Numbered from the stretch's first letter, positions 31,628 to 41,563 are shown. The stretch: 48,201 nucleotides of DNA from DATLYB01 sp964502525 (GCA_964502525.1 CAZCXH010000016.1:1-48201); one strand, 5' to 3'. Program-made: numbers and translations. Notes: generated by a model from the sequence alone, not told the origin.

Positions 31628-34600
31628 TTATGCTTCTTCCTTTCCATGACATTGCTTGTATTTTTTGCCACTGCCGCATGGGCAAGGGTCATTCCGACCT
31701 ACTTTTTTCTCCACGCGAACAGGTTCCAATTTTTTTGGTTCCCGCTGCTGCGGCTGGCGTTGCCCGTTGCCATTCGCACCATTTCCACCCACAATTCCGG
31801 AAGTATCCTCCCGTCCTTCTCTTAACCTGCTCGTGTCGGTTCTTTGCTGCGGTCGTCCTTCCCGCACATCTTCCGCCCTTCTCACCGGAATGTTTCCCTT
31901 GAAAATAAACGAAGTGACGTCACGGTTGATTTCACCGATCAGTTTTTTAAATAAGCCAAACGCCTCATGCTTGTAGATCAGCAGCGGATCTTTTTGCTCA
32001 TATACTGCAGACTGCACCGCATGTTTCAGATCGTCCATCTGCAGCAAATGTTCCTTCCACGCGTCATCAATAATGCCAAGCGAAACGGACTTTTCAAATG
32101 AAGTGATGATCTCCCGTCCGTTGTTGTCCATCGCTTTTTTGAGATTCACCAGCGCATTGATGCCCTTTTTCCCGTCTGTGAATGGAACGATTATGTTCTC
32201 CACCGTTTCACCCCGGTTCCTGTAAACTTCTTTCAGCACCGGCATGGCGTTGTGGATGATCTGCTCCGACTTGCGCTTGTATGCAGCCTTCACTTCCTCA
32301 TACAGTTTTTGGGCAAGAACATCGGTTTTTTTGCCGGCAAATTCCTGCTGGGTGATGGCAGTGTCAACCGAAAAATGACGTATTACATCCAATTTAAAAC
32401 CATCATAATTCCTTTCTTCCTGAAACTGATCTGTAACATCCTCGCAAAGATTGAAGAACGAGTTGTTGAGGTCAACGGAGAGTCTTTCACCGAACAGCGC
32501 GTGCTTGCGCTTGGTGTAAATCACTTCGCGCTGCGAGTTCATCACGTCATCATATTCGAGCAGCCGCTTGCGGATACCGAAGTTGTTTTCTTCCACTTTC
32601 TTCTGCGCGCGCTCGATGGAGTTGGTAACCATGCGGTGCTGAATCACTTCGCCCTCTTTGTATCCCATGCGGTCCATCAGCTTGGCAACGCTCTCGGGGA
32701 TAAACAGGCGCATGAGGTTGTCTTCCAGCGAAACAAAAAAGATGGATGAACCCGGATCGCCCTGACGCCCTGAACGACCACGCAACTGACGGTCAACGCG
32801 CCTCGATTCATGACGCTCCGTTCCGACAATCGCCAGACCGCCTGCTTCCTTCACCCCGGGGCCAAGTTTTATATCCGTTCCGCGACCTGCCATGTTGGTG
32901 GCAATGGTTACAGTTCCCGCTTTGCCTGCCTCGGCTACGATTTCAGCTTCGCGCTGATGCTGCTTGGCGTTGAGCACGTTGTGCTTCACGCCTTTCATGT
33001 TCAACATGCGGCTCAGCAATTCCGACACTTCCACCGAGGTGGTTCCCACCAGCACCGGTCTTCCCTTGCCGCGTTCTTCGAGAATATTTGCAATTATCGC
33101 ATTATATTTTTCACGGATGGTTCTGTAAACCATATCCTCCATGTCATTGCGGATGATGGATTTGTTCGTTGGAATCACCACCACATCGAGCTTGTATATC
33201 TGCCAGAACTCGCCTGCTTCTGTTTCCGCAGTTCCCGTCATGCCCGCCAGCTTGTGATACATGCGGAAATAATTCTGAAGCGTCACCGTAGCAAATGTCT
33301 GCGTGGCGGCTTCCACCTTCACGTTCTCCTTTGCTTCAATCGCCTGGTGCAAGCCATCGGAATATCTTCTGCCTTCGAGGATACGTCCGGTGTTCTCATC
33401 CACGATTTTCACCTTGCCGTCCATCACCACATATTCCACATCTTTTTCAAACAGCGCATACGCCTTCAGCAACTGCTGAACGCTGTGCACGCGCTCGGAC
33501 TTGATGGCGAAATCCTGCATGAGCTTGTCCTTCTTCTGCACTTTTTCTTCCGCAGCAATATTTTCCCTTTCTATTGCCGCAATTTCAGAACCTACGTCAG
33601 GCATGATGAAAAACCTGGCATCCTCACCCGCCTCAGTAATCAGATTGATCCCTTTTTCGGTCAGCTCAACGCTATTGTTTTTCTCATCAATTACGAAATA
33701 CAACTCTTCATCCACCTTCGGCATGTTCTTCTGCTGGTCTTGCAGATAATAGTTTTCAGATTTTTGAAGAACCGCTTTCACACCCGTTTCACTAAGGTAT
33801 TTGATAAGCGCCTTGTTTTTGGGAAGTCCGCGATGGGCGCGGAGCAATGCCAACCCGCCTGTGTTCTCATCGTCTTTTCCCTGTTCAATCAGTTTTCTGG
33901 CATCGGTAAGAAAAATATTTATGGATTTCTTTTGAGCATCCACCAACTTTTGAATGCGCGGTTTCAGATTATAAAATTCCTGCTGGTCACCTTTCGGAAC
34001 GGGACCTGAAATAATCAACGGAGTTCGCGCATCATCAATCAGCACGGAGTCAACTTCATCCACCATCGCAAAGTGGAGTTTGCGTTGCACCAGTTCTTCA
34101 GGAGCGCGCGACATATTATCACGCAGATAGTCGAAACCAAATTCATTATTGGTGCCGTAAGCGATGTCGGCATTGTAAGCTTTCCTGCGATCGGGAGAAT
34201 GAGGTTGGTATTTGTCAATACAATCAACCGTTATTCCGAGAAACTGGAAGATCGGACCCATCCACTCGGAGTCCCTTCGCGCGAGATAGTCGTTGACGGT
34301 GACGATGTGAACTCCCAGCCCTGCAAGCGCATTCAGATAAGCCGGCAACGTTGCAACCAGCGTTTTTCCTTCGCCTGTCGCCATTTCGGAAATCTTGCCC
34401 TGGTGCAGCACCATGCCGCCAATCAACTGCACATCGTAATGCACCATATCCCAGGTGATCATATTCCCCGCAGCCATCCATTGGTTTTGGTAGGTCACCT
34501 TATCACCGTTGATTTGGATGTTGGGAAATTTCACTGATAACGCGCGGTCGAGATCGGTGGCAGTTGCATCCAAAGACTTGTTATTGAAAAACCTGCTTGC

Positions 34601-34966
34601 GGTCTCTTTCACTGCTGCGAATGCCTCCGGAAGAATTTCCATCAGCACTTCTTCTAACTTCTTGTCGCGGTCTTTGCCGAGTTGGTCAACTTCCTTGTAA
34701 ATTTTTTCCTTCTCATCGGGGTCCATGTCGGGATTGTCGTCCACCTGCTTTCGGTGTCCGGCAATTTCGCTGTCAATTTCAGCAAGGTATTCTTTGATTC
34801 GGTTCCTGAAGTCAGCGGTTTTGCCGCGCAACTGGTCGTTGGTAAGCCCTGACAGTTTGGAAAACTCCGCTTTGGTTTTTTCCAACAGCGGAGTTATTTC
34901 CTTGATGTCCTTAGAAGATTTGCTGCCGAAGATTTTGGTGACCGTCTTGTTGAGAAAATCAAGCAT
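31628..34966 (-). CDS. secA: Preprotein translocase ATPase SecA
   Basis: A 1112-residue motor ATPase that drives proteins through SecYEG. The N-terminus MLDFLNKTVTKIFGSKSSKD is standard. Walker A is in MATGEGKTLVATLPAYLNAL (about residue 200) and the DEAD-like box is VDEVDSVLIDDARTPLIISG (about 310). The second ATPase domain contains ATNMAGRGTDIKLGPGV and QLRGRSGRQGDPGSSIFFVS. The C-terminal tail carries the zinc-binding, SecB-interacting motif DPCPCGSGKKYKQCHG. It is longer than E. coli SecA because of insertions near residues 330-440, usual in Bacteroidota. It has its own promoter and terminator. Confidence 0.98.
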   Translation of the reverse strand: MLDFLNKTVTKIFGSKSSKDIKEITPLLEKTKAEFSKLSGLTNDQLRGKTADFRNRIKEYLAEIDSEIAGHRKQVDDNPDMDPDEKEKIYKEVDQLGKDRDKKLEEVLMEILPEAFAAVKETASRFFNNKSLDATATDLDRALSVKFPNIQINGDKVTYQNQWMAAGNMITWDMVHYDVQLIGGMVLHQGKISEMATGEGKTLVATLPAYLNALAGLGVHIVTVNDYLARRDSEWMGPIFQFLGITVDCIDKYQPHSPDRRKAYNADIAYGTNNEFGFDYLRDNMSRAPEELVQRKLHFAMVDEVDSVLIDDARTPLIISGPVPKGDQQEFYNLKPRIQKLVDAQKKSINIFLTDARKLIEQGKDDENTGGLALLRAHRGLPKNKALIKYLSETGVKAVLQKSENYYLQDQQKNMPKVDEELYFVIDEKNNSVELTEKGINLITEAGEDARFFIMPDVGSEIAAIERENIAAEEKVQKKDKLMQDFAIKSERVHSVQQLLKAYALFEKDVEYVVMDGKVKIVDENTGRILEGRRYSDGLHQAIEAKENVKVEAATQTFATVTLQNYFRMYHKLAGMTGTAETEAGEFWQIYKLDVVVIPTNKSIIRNDMEDMVYRTIREKYNAIIANILEERGKGRPVLVGTTSVEVSELLSRMLNMKGVKHNVLNAKQHQREAEIVAEAGKAGTVTIATNMAGRGTDIKLGPGVKEAGGLAIVGTERHESRRVDRQLRGRSGRQGDPGSSIFFVSLEDNLMRLFIPESVAKLMDRMGYKEGEVIQHRMVTNSIERAQKKVEENNFGIRKRLLEYDDVMNSQREVIYTKRKHALFGERLSVDLNNSFFNLCEDVTDQFQEERNYDGFKLDVIRHFSVDTAITQQEFAGKKTDVLAQKLYEEVKAAYKRKSEQIIHNAMPVLKEVYRNRGETVENIIVPFTDGKKGINALVNLKKAMDNNGREIITSFEKSVSLGIIDDAWKEHLLQMDDLKHAVQSAVYEQKDPLLIYKHEAFGLFKKLIGEINRDVTSFIFKGNIPVRRAEDVREGRPQQRTDTSRLREGREDTSGIVGGNGANGNGQRQPQQREPKKLEPVRVEKKVGRNDPCPCGSGKKYKQCHGKEEA

Positions 34967-34982
34967 GACAATATATGAGAGG

Positions 34983-35017
34983 CAAAAGTAAGACTAATTG
35001 GCAACCCCCATTCAAAA
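34983..35017 (-). promoter_or_regulatory. Probable secA promoter
   Basis: Minus strand TACTTTTG (34990-34983) matches the TAnnTTTG box; TTTTG (35017-35013) is a possible -33 element at a spacing of 22 bases, at the upper limit. The start codon is 17 bases further. Confidence 0.5.
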
Positions 35018-35075
35018 CCGCCCCGTAAGCCTTGCAGTGACCAGCCTCCGGTATCCGGCAGATGAACCGGTCATG

Positions 35076-35804
35076 TTACGGAGCAGCGCCAATTTTACTA
35101 TGCAGATAGGGCACTAAAAATCCGATTGCCCCTCCGATCGCATATCCAACAATAATATCGGTGGGATAATGTTTTCCCGCCAGATAGCGGCATAGCCCGG
35201 TGGCCGCTGGCAGCACGGCAGCCGAAGTCCATACCAGCGGTTTCAGCCGCGAATCGGGATTCAAATCTGAGTAAACCTTTGCCATGAAAAACATGGCGCT
35301 GGCAGACCATGATGTGTGTCCCGAGAAAAATGATCGGGCTGCCTCTTTCTTCGTTTTCATTTCGTCCGGAACCTTTTCATTGTAAACGTAAGGGCGGTTA
35401 CGGTGCGCCAATTCCTTGACAAGGTTGGTGACTCCCGCTGTAAGCAACATTGTTTCAACATATAATAAAGAAACATAGCGTTCCTGACGCACTTCTTTAT
35501 TGATGAACAACAAACCCGGCATTGCAACAGAGGAATACATCAGCACATCGCTGGCGGTTGCCGCAGGAGGAGACCACCGGTATGTCGCGCTGCGGTCAAA
35601 CTTCAAGACGTCATTCCTGCTCAGCGATGGAAGCTCGCTGAGCGCAGGCGCATGATTGGTTTTGGACAGGAAGAAAGCGGGGGTGAGCGTTCCCAGCGCA
35701 GCGGCTCCAAGTGGAATATCAAGCTTGTAGCTGAGGTGATAAACACGCTGTGATTTTCCGGTTAGCGGAATCAAAACAGAAAATAAAATCAGGAGTTTAT
35801 TCAA
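35076..35804 (-). CDS. PAP2 family phosphatase
   Basis: A 242-residue protein with a signal peptide (LLILFSVLIPLTGKSQR) and several hydrophobic helices. The acid-phosphatase/PAP2 motifs are in order: KELAHRNRPYVYNE (K-x6-RP), FFSGHTSWSA (SGH) and CRYLAGKHYPTDIIVGYAIG (R-x5-H-x3-D). Family members remove phosphate from lipids such as undecaprenyl diphosphate or phosphatidate at the outer face of the membrane. The stop-to-start gap to the upstream clpS is three bases, so it probably shares the ligA-clpS transcript. Confidence 0.87.
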   Translation of the reverse strand: MNKLLILFSVLIPLTGKSQRVYHLSYKLDIPLGAAALGTLTPAFFLSKTNHAPALSELPSLSRNDVLKFDRSATYRWSPPAATASDVLMYSSVAMPGLLFINKEVRQERYVSLLYVETMLLTAGVTNLVKELAHRNRPYVYNEKVPDEMKTKKEAARSFFSGHTSWSASAMFFMAKVYSDLNPDSRLKPLVWTSAAVLPAATGLCRYLAGKHYPTDIIVGYAIGGAIGFLVPYLHSKIGAAP

Positions 35805-35807
35805 TGA

Positions 35808-36098
35808 CTACTGAATGGTGGCGCTGATGCCGCGGTCGGTTAAACCTGATTTCATCGGTGAAAGCGCTTCGTAAGTGTCTTCCTTCACGATTGCCTTACC
35901 CTTGAAATGGATAATAAGCGTGAGCTGTTCCGCCTGCTCTTCGGAATGACCGCAAATTTCCATCAGCGATTCAATCACCCAATCAAAGGTGTTCACCTCA
36001 TCATTATGGACGACAAGGGTTTTAACCTCTACGATTTCCTCAACCGTGTCGGTGAAGGTTTCAGTTTGCGTGACTTCCTGCGCTAAAATGTCAAGCAT
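35808..36098 (-). CDS. clpS: ClpS protease adaptor
   Basis: A 96-residue adaptor that binds N-degron substrates and hands them to the Clp ATPase ClpA/ClpC. The conserved substrate pocket region LVVHNDEVNTFDWVIESLME corresponds to the LxNDDxTPMDFVVxVL motif of the family, here with NDE and Trp. HFKGKAIVKEDTYEALSP follows in the usual place. It lies between ligA (29 bases upstream) and the PAP2 gene. Confidence 0.9.
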   Translation of the reverse strand: MLDILAQEVTQTETFTDTVEEIVEVKTLVVHNDEVNTFDWVIESLMEICGHSEEQAEQLTLIIHFKGKAIVKEDTYEALSPMKSGLTDRGISATIQ

Positions 36099-36127
36099 GA
36101 TATCGGTGTTGCTGCGAATTTATGAAA

Positions 36128-38239
36128 TCATTTTTTCACCATTTCTAAAAATTCATCTTCGTTAATAACTTTCACGGTGGTTATTTTCTTTGCCTTCTCC
36201 AATTTGCTGCCGGGTGAATTTCCTGCTACGAGATAATTCAGCTTTGAACTTACAGAGCTTACGTTTTTACCTCCGTAATCCTCCACCATCTTCTCCGCCT
36301 CATCTCGTGAAAATTTCTCCAGCGTGCCGGTGAACAGAAAAGTCTGCCCGTGCAATTTATCAGCCTTAACAGTTGACGTTTTATCAGCAATCATGTTCAC
36401 GCCCAGCTTTTCCAGTTCCTGAATCAGGCCGGTGTTGTCTTTGTTTTGAAAAAATTCGGCAATCGCACCCGCCACTTTCGGACCGATATCTTCCATCTCT
36501 TCTAGTTGCTCAACGGTTTTATCCTTCAGGTCGAGCAGGTGGTTGATATTTTTCGCCAGGGTTTTCGCGGTGGTTTCTCCAACATAACGAATTCCCAAGC
36601 CGTAAATCACCCGCTGAACCGGCTGGACTTTAGAGGCTTCGATGGCGTTCCGCAGATTGGAAACTGATTTTTCCCCGAACCCTTCCATCACTTTGATTTT
36701 GTCGAAATCAAGACGGTAAACATCCGCTATGCTTTTCAGCAAACCCGCTTCAAAGAATTTATAAACCAATGCACCGCCAAGCCCGCGAATATCCATCGCT
36801 CCACCCGAACAGAAATGAATGATGCGCCCCACGACCTGCACCGGGCAGTTAATGTTCACACACCGGATGATGGTTTCGCCTTCTTCCTTCACCAGCTTCG
36901 ATTTGCACGAAGGACATTCCTTCGGAAAGTGGACAATCTTCTCATTGCCCTTTCTTGCCTCCGGAATGGATTTCACAATGTAAGGAATCACATCGCCCGC
37001 CCGCTCAATGAGCACCATGTCGCCAATGCGGACGTCTTTTTCTTTCAGGATGTCTTCATTGAAGAGAGAAATGTTTGAAATCGTAACGCCCGCCAGCGGC
37101 ACCGGCTCCACTTGCGCGATGGGCGTGATGGCGCCCGTTCTTCCCACGCTGAAAAAAACATTGTTTAACCGCGTGGTGGCTTGGCGCGCTTTGAATTTGT
37201 AAGCCATCGCCCATCGCGGATGGTGCGAAGTGGCGCCCGTCAACTCCTGCAAGCGGAACTCGTTCACCTTCACCACCATGCCATCAATCTCATAAGGAAA
37301 AGAATCGCGCTTCTCCTGCCAGCGCTCGCAGAACTGCGCCACTTCCCTGATAGTGCCGCAGACTTTTTTTATTTCGAACGGAGATTTGAAACCCAATTCG
37401 TAGAGCATCTCAAGCGTGTCGCTGTGTTTTTTGATTTTGTCGCGTAATATATTTTTCCCATGCGAATCAACCGCATAGGCGAGATGATAAATGAAGCCCT
37501 CCAATCCTCTTCCTGCCACCTCCTTAGCATCCTGCATGCGAAGCGCGCCTGATGCGGTGTTGCGGGGATTCTGAAAAACAGGCAATCCTTCATCAACACG
37601 CTTTTCGTTAATCGCAAGGAATTTTTCTTTGTTGATAATCACCTCACCTCGCAATTCCGCTTTTTTGATTCCGTATTTTGAAAATTTTGCCGACAGCGGC
37701 AGTGAACGGAGCACTTTCACGTTGTTGGTGATTTCCTCCCCCACCGCGCCATCACCGCGGGTCGCGCCACGAACGAGCATATCATCTTCATATACAAGAG
37801 CAATGCTTGCCCCGTCAAACTTGGGTTCCACACAGTATTCGATGTTTTCAGTTTCGGTCAGGTCTTTCACCCTTCTGTCAAATTCAGTCAGGTCGGCTTC
37901 GTCATAAGAGTTGTCGAGCGAAAGCATCGGAGCGAGATGTTTCACCTCGGGAAACTCTTTAGTGAGCGCGTAAGCCACCCGCTGCGTGGGAGAATCAGTT
38001 GTAACAATCGCGGGAAATTGCTCTTCTGTTTTTTTCAGCAATGTGAAAAGCCGGTCATACTCATAATCGCTGATGACGGCATCATTCTGCACATAATATT
38101 TCCAGTCGTGAAAGTTGATGACCTTGCGCAAGTCATCCGCCAGCGGTTCCGCTTCACTCTTTTGCGAGGGCGGTGAGGTCGCTTTCAAAAGCTGCTGCGT
38201 GAGATGAATTAAATCCTGTTGCTGTGGTTTCGTGTACAT
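36128..38239 (-). CDS. ligA: NAD-dependent DNA ligase
   Basis: A 703-residue enzyme that seals nicks during replication and repair. ATG 38239 (MYTKPQQQDLIHL) is chosen; the frame continues to 38323 only through a low-complexity repeat. Domains in order: Ia NAD binding (SDYEYDRLF), adenylation with catalytic lysine in CVEPKFDGASIALVYED (K at about residue 140), OB fold, four-cysteine zinc finger (CPSCKSKL and IRCVNINCPV), helix-hairpin-helix repeats and a C-terminal BRCT (GQTFLFTGTLEKFSRDEAEK). It is complete. It begins the ligA-clpS-PAP2 group. Confidence 0.98.
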   Translation of the reverse strand: MYTKPQQQDLIHLTQQLLKATSPPSQKSEAEPLADDLRKVINFHDWKYYVQNDAVISDYEYDRLFTLLKKTEEQFPAIVTTDSPTQRVAYALTKEFPEVKHLAPMLSLDNSYDEADLTEFDRRVKDLTETENIEYCVEPKFDGASIALVYEDDMLVRGATRGDGAVGEEITNNVKVLRSLPLSAKFSKYGIKKAELRGEVIINKEKFLAINEKRVDEGLPVFQNPRNTASGALRMQDAKEVAGRGLEGFIYHLAYAVDSHGKNILRDKIKKHSDTLEMLYELGFKSPFEIKKVCGTIREVAQFCERWQEKRDSFPYEIDGMVVKVNEFRLQELTGATSHHPRWAMAYKFKARQATTRLNNVFFSVGRTGAITPIAQVEPVPLAGVTISNISLFNEDILKEKDVRIGDMVLIERAGDVIPYIVKSIPEARKGNEKIVHFPKECPSCKSKLVKEEGETIIRCVNINCPVQVVGRIIHFCSGGAMDIRGLGGALVYKFFEAGLLKSIADVYRLDFDKIKVMEGFGEKSVSNLRNAIEASKVQPVQRVIYGLGIRYVGETTAKTLAKNINHLLDLKDKTVEQLEEMEDIGPKVAGAIAEFFQNKDNTGLIQELEKLGVNMIADKTSTVKADKLHGQTFLFTGTLEKFSRDEAEKMVEDYGGKNVSSVSSKLNYLVAGNSPGSKLEKAKKITTVKVINEDEFLEMVKK

Positions 38240-38241
38240 CT

Positions 38242-38319
38242 TTGCTTGTTTGTCGTTTGTTGTCCGTTGTCCGTTGTTATGGTTTCGACTACAAACAACA
38301 AACCACGAACCACAAACCG
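38242..38319. repeat. GTTTGTTG/CAACAAAC inverted repeat
   Basis: The left arm carries TTGTTTGTCGTTTGTTGTCC and repeats of GTCCGTT; the right arm has ACAAACAACAAACCACGAACC. The arms are complementary and about seven bases in period. It fills the gap between ligA and the pterin dehydratase gene. Confidence 0.7.
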
Positions 38320-38550
38320 TCACAAAAGCTTGTCAATCGCTGCCGCCAATTTACGGTCTCTTTCGGTAACGATGTTTCCGGCATCGTGGGTGCTGAGATA
38401 AATCTCGACCTTGTTCCACGCATTCGTCCAATAGGGATGATGGTTGTGCTTCTCCGCAAGCATCGCCACTCGCGTCATGAAAGCAAAGGCTTCGCTGAAA
38501 TCTTTGAACTCGAATTTGCGGTAGAGCTGGTTGTTTTGTTCGAGCCACAT
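38320..38550 (-). CDS. 4a-hydroxytetrahydrobiopterin dehydratase
   Basis: A 76-residue pterin-4a-carbinolamine dehydratase from ATG 38550 (MWLEQNNQLYRKFEFKDFSE); a 13-residue longer version from 38589 is possible. The active-site motif is AEKHNHHPYWTNAWNKVEIY, with the conserved HHP, and the C-terminal STHDAGNIVTERDRKLA is typical. It dehydrates the carbinolamine formed by aromatic amino acid hydroxylases, regenerating quinonoid dihydrobiopterin; many bacteria use it in pterin salvage. No hydroxylase is in the window. Confidence 0.92.
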   Translation of the reverse strand: MWLEQNNQLYRKFEFKDFSEAFAFMTRVAMLAEKHNHHPYWTNAWNKVEIYLSTHDAGNIVTERDRKLAAAIDKLL

Positions 38551-38624
38551 GGTTTCGATTTGAAAATTTGCTGATGGCCGATGCGCCAATCAAATTTTAA
38601 CAGGCTCATCCACTAATCAGCAAA

Positions 38625-39674
38625 TTACTTAAAACTCCAGTCGAACCCATCCAACTCCTGCAGCGAATATTTCAGCAGGTCAATCGCCCCACGAATGTCG
38701 CTCTTGTGCGACATCTCGATTACCTGGTGAATGTGCCGCGTGGGGATGGAGATGCATCCGGCAATCACACCGCGCGGGCTCATGCGCTGCATCCCGGCAG
38801 TGTCGGTTCCCCCGCCAATCAGGATTTCGGGCTGCCAGGTGATTTTGTGCTTAGCAGCGGTTTTCTTCATGAACTCGATCATGCGGGCGTCTGAAATCAC
38901 CGAGCTGTCCATCATTTTTATCGCCACGCCCTTGCCGAGCTTGGTAACCATCTCTTCGGGCTTGGCTCCGGGAACGTCATAAGCGATGGTGGTGTCCAAC
39001 CCAAATCCGAAATCAGGCTCGATGTGATGCGCTGCCACCTGCGCTCCGCGAATACCGACTTCTTCCTGCACGGTAAAAACTCCATATACGTCACAGGCCG
39101 GTTTCTTCAATTCACGCAATGCTTCAATCAAAATGAAAACCGAAACGCGGTTGTCCAATGATTTCACATTCACGCAGTCGCCCATTTCAATCAGCTTCCT
39201 TTCGCGCGTGACGGGATTTCCCACCTCAACATATTTAACAACTTCGTTTTTCGGCAAGCCCATGTCAATAAAAAAATCGGTCAGCTCGGCATTTTTCTTT
39301 CTTTCGTCAGGTGTCATCACATGAATCGGTTTTGAGCCCATCACGCCAATCAAATCTTTTTTCCCATGAACAATCACGCGCTGTGCTGTGAGCGTTTTCG
39401 GGTCGAAACCACCCAGCGTGGTGAATCGCAGAAAGCCATTGTCATCAATGTGGCTCACCATGAATCCGATTTCATCCATGTGGGCGGCTACCATCGCTTT
39501 CTTCTTGGTTTTCCCTTTTTTCAGCGCGATGACATTGCCCATCGTATCAATGGTCACCTCATCAACAAGAGGTTTCACTTCTCGCAAAACGATTTTTCTG
39601 ACGCGTTCCTCGTAGCCTGGCGCGCCCGCTGTTTCTGCGATTTCCGCCAAAAGAGATGTATTAATAGTCATCAA
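38625..39674 (-). CDS. M42 family metallo-aminopeptidase
   Basis: A 349-residue protein. Metal ligands and catalytic residues are in the M42 order: AAHMDEIGFMV (His), KSLDNRVSVF (bridging Asp), VQEEVGIRGAQ (catalytic Glu then Glu), GLDTTIAYD (Asp) and a terminal IPTRHIHQVIE (His). M42 enzymes form dodecameric cytoplasmic aminopeptidases that trim short peptides; some were named endoglucanase CelM by mistake. ATG 39674 and the next codon are both Met. It shares strand and close spacing (26 bases) with pyruvate kinase. Confidence 0.92.
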   Translation of the reverse strand: MMTINTSLLAEIAETAGAPGYEERVRKIVLREVKPLVDEVTIDTMGNVIALKKGKTKKKAMVAAHMDEIGFMVSHIDDNGFLRFTTLGGFDPKTLTAQRVIVHGKKDLIGVMGSKPIHVMTPDERKKNAELTDFFIDMGLPKNEVVKYVEVGNPVTRERKLIEMGDCVNVKSLDNRVSVFILIEALRELKKPACDVYGVFTVQEEVGIRGAQVAAHHIEPDFGFGLDTTIAYDVPGAKPEEMVTKLGKGVAIKMMDSSVISDARMIEFMKKTAAKHKITWQPEILIGGGTDTAGMQRMSPRGVIAGCISIPTRHIHQVIEMSHKSDIRGAIDLLKYSLQELDGFDWSFK

Positions 39675-39700
39675 TTTTTGATTTATCGGTTCAGGTTTCT

Positions 39701-41125
39701 TTAGTCCACCATGGTCACCTTCAGCATATTCGTTCTCGACTGTTTATGAATCGGCATGCTTCCGGTGTTTACCACGATATCTCCCGGATTCACTAAATTC
39801 TTTTCTTTCAAAATCTGAATCACATCGTTGATGGTTTCATCGGTGCTCACGAATTTATCATAGTAAAACGGATAAACCCCCCATGACACGCTCAGAATTT
39901 CGAGCAGCGCGAGATTGTCGGTGAAAATAATAATCTTGGCATGGGGGCGGTAGCTCGACAGCATGAATGCAGTATAACCGGAGCGCGTCATGCCGACAAT
40001 GGCTTTCGCCTTCACCTCTTCGGCAATCCTGCAGGCGTTGTAGCAAACCGCATCCGACAAAAATGATGCGGATTTCTGCTGCGGCACAAGATTTTTATTA
40101 TATACCACCTCTTTCGTCTCCACGTATTTCATAATGCGCTCCAATGTTTCCACCACTTTCACCGGATGCGCCCCCACCGAGGTTTCATTGCTTAACAGCA
40201 GCGCATCAGCCCCGTCAATCATGTCATTGGCAACATCATTGATTTCAGCGCGCGTGGGACGCGGATGCGCAACCATGCTGTCGAGGATTTGCGTAGCAAC
40301 GACCACCGGCTTCGATGCGCGGATGCACCTGCGCACAATGGATTTCTGGATGAACGGCATTTTCTCCAGCGGCACCTCCACACCCAAATCACCGCGGGCA
40401 ATCATGATGGCATCAGCCTCGCGGATGATGTCATCAATGTGGTCCATGGCTTCCGGCTTTTCAACCTTAGCCATCACCTTCACCTCGTTTTTATTCTTAA
40501 TATGCTTTCTGATACGGGCAATGTCTTCAGCCGACCGTACGAATGAAATTGCAATCCAGTTCGCTTTGTTCTCAAGGGCGAATTTCAGGTCAGCCAGATC
40601 TTTTTCCGTATGCGCAGGCACCGACAACTTTGTGTTCGGCAGGTTCACTCCCTTTCTTGAAAACAGCTCTCCTCCATGGACCACCTTAGCGGCAATTAAA
40701 TTCTTTCGATTGGTTTCCAGCACCTGCAATTCAATTTTTCCGTCATCAATCAGAATTTTTTGCCCCGCTTTCACTTCCCTGGGCAGCTTTTGGTAGTTCA
40801 CAAAAATTTCCTCATCCGTACTGATAATTTCCTTGTTCGTGATCTTAACGATCGCATTTGTTACGAGCACCGTTCCCTTCGCGGCTTCGCCAATCCTGAT
40901 TTTCGGTCCCTGCAGGTCGGCCAGGATGCCGATGTGCATGCCGAGGGTTTGATTTATTTTATGGATATGGCTGATGGTCGCCTTATGTTCCTCGTGGCTT
41001 CCATGAGAGAAATTGATCCGAAAAACATCCACACCGGCTTTCACCAATTCGAGGAGCATCTCGTAGCTGCGCGAAGAAGGTCCAACGGTCGCGATGATTT
41101 TAGTTCTGTTGAAACTGCGGATCAT
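39701..41125 (-). CDS. pyk: Pyruvate kinase
   Basis: A 474-residue glycolytic enzyme (phosphoenolpyruvate and ADP to pyruvate and ATP). It starts MIRSFNRTKIIATVGPSSRS. The A domain has FRINFSHGSHEEH, MAKVEKPEAMDHIDDIIREA and IMIARGDLGVEVPLEKM. The conserved ASKPVVVATQILDSMV and GADALLLSNETSVGAHPV follow. The C-terminal regulatory domain is present. The gene overlaps the upstream IPExxxVDY gene by four bases, an arrangement I regard as common in Bacteroidota. Confidence 0.98.
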   Translation of the reverse strand: MIRSFNRTKIIATVGPSSRSYEMLLELVKAGVDVFRINFSHGSHEEHKATISHIHKINQTLGMHIGILADLQGPKIRIGEAAKGTVLVTNAIVKITNKEIISTDEEIFVNYQKLPREVKAGQKILIDDGKIELQVLETNRKNLIAAKVVHGGELFSRKGVNLPNTKLSVPAHTEKDLADLKFALENKANWIAISFVRSAEDIARIRKHIKNKNEVKVMAKVEKPEAMDHIDDIIREADAIMIARGDLGVEVPLEKMPFIQKSIVRRCIRASKPVVVATQILDSMVAHPRPTRAEINDVANDMIDGADALLLSNETSVGAHPVKVVETLERIMKYVETKEVVYNKNLVPQQKSASFLSDAVCYNACRIAEEVKAKAIVGMTRSGYTAFMLSSYRPHAKIIIFTDNLALLEILSVSWGVYPFYYDKFVSTDETINDVIQILKEKNLVNPGDIVVNTGSMPIHKQSRTNMLKVTMVD

Positions 41126-41544
41126 TCGAATATCAGGTTGTTTTTAGATTTAAGGTTTTTAGGCTCCACTTCAAACAAGGTTTGAATGTCGCTCAGTTTT
41201 TTAAGCCTGCTCATAATATCCGCTTTCACCATCCCAGCGGCATCCCCTCGCATCATGAGGAAATAGTCAACCTCTTTCATTTCCGGGATCAGGTGAAAAC
41301 CCGCGCATTTGTTGCCGATAAGGAAATACTGAAGGAAGTTGATCTCATCTTCGTAGGTGAAAACGGGAAACTGCGCCTGGATTCTTTTTTTCTCGTTGGT
41401 GATTTCCAAATCATTCATTCGGACAAAGTCAAGCTGAAGATGCCTGTTGATTTGATGGCACAGGCGGTAATCCCGGAGCGGAGAAATGATGGAAAGCAGT
41501 TCGAAATCGAAATCAAAATCAACGTGAAGGACGTGGCGGCTCAA
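41122..41544 (-). CDS. IPExxxVDY family protein
   Basis: A 140-residue protein with the namesake motif in FHLIPEMKEVDYFLMMRGD. It is a small Bacteroidota family of unknown function usually linked to pyk. The start codon is TTG at 41544, because residues HVLHVDFDFDFELLSIISPL right after it are family-like; the next ATG (Met 43) would cut this off. It overlaps pyk by four bases, so it is translated first and could be coupled to it. Confidence 0.88.
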   Translation of the reverse strand: MSRHVLHVDFDFDFELLSIISPLRDYRLCHQINRHLQLDFVRMNDLEITNEKKRIQAQFPVFTYEDEINFLQYFLIGNKCAGFHLIPEMKEVDYFLMMRGDAAGMVKADIMSRLKKLSDIQTLFEVEPKNLKSKNNLIFE

Positions 41545-41563
41545 TGTACGGAAGGTGTGAAAG

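Noticed and set aside
32810..34009. A 399-codon plus-strand open frame
   Set aside because: It lies entirely antisense to secA, which is certain, and its product has no recognisable domain.
35076..36098. ClpS gene taken as part of a clp operon with clpP
   Set aside because: The clpP-like fragment is at the far left edge, 35 kb away, and clpA/clpC is not in the window. clpS is instead grouped with ligA.
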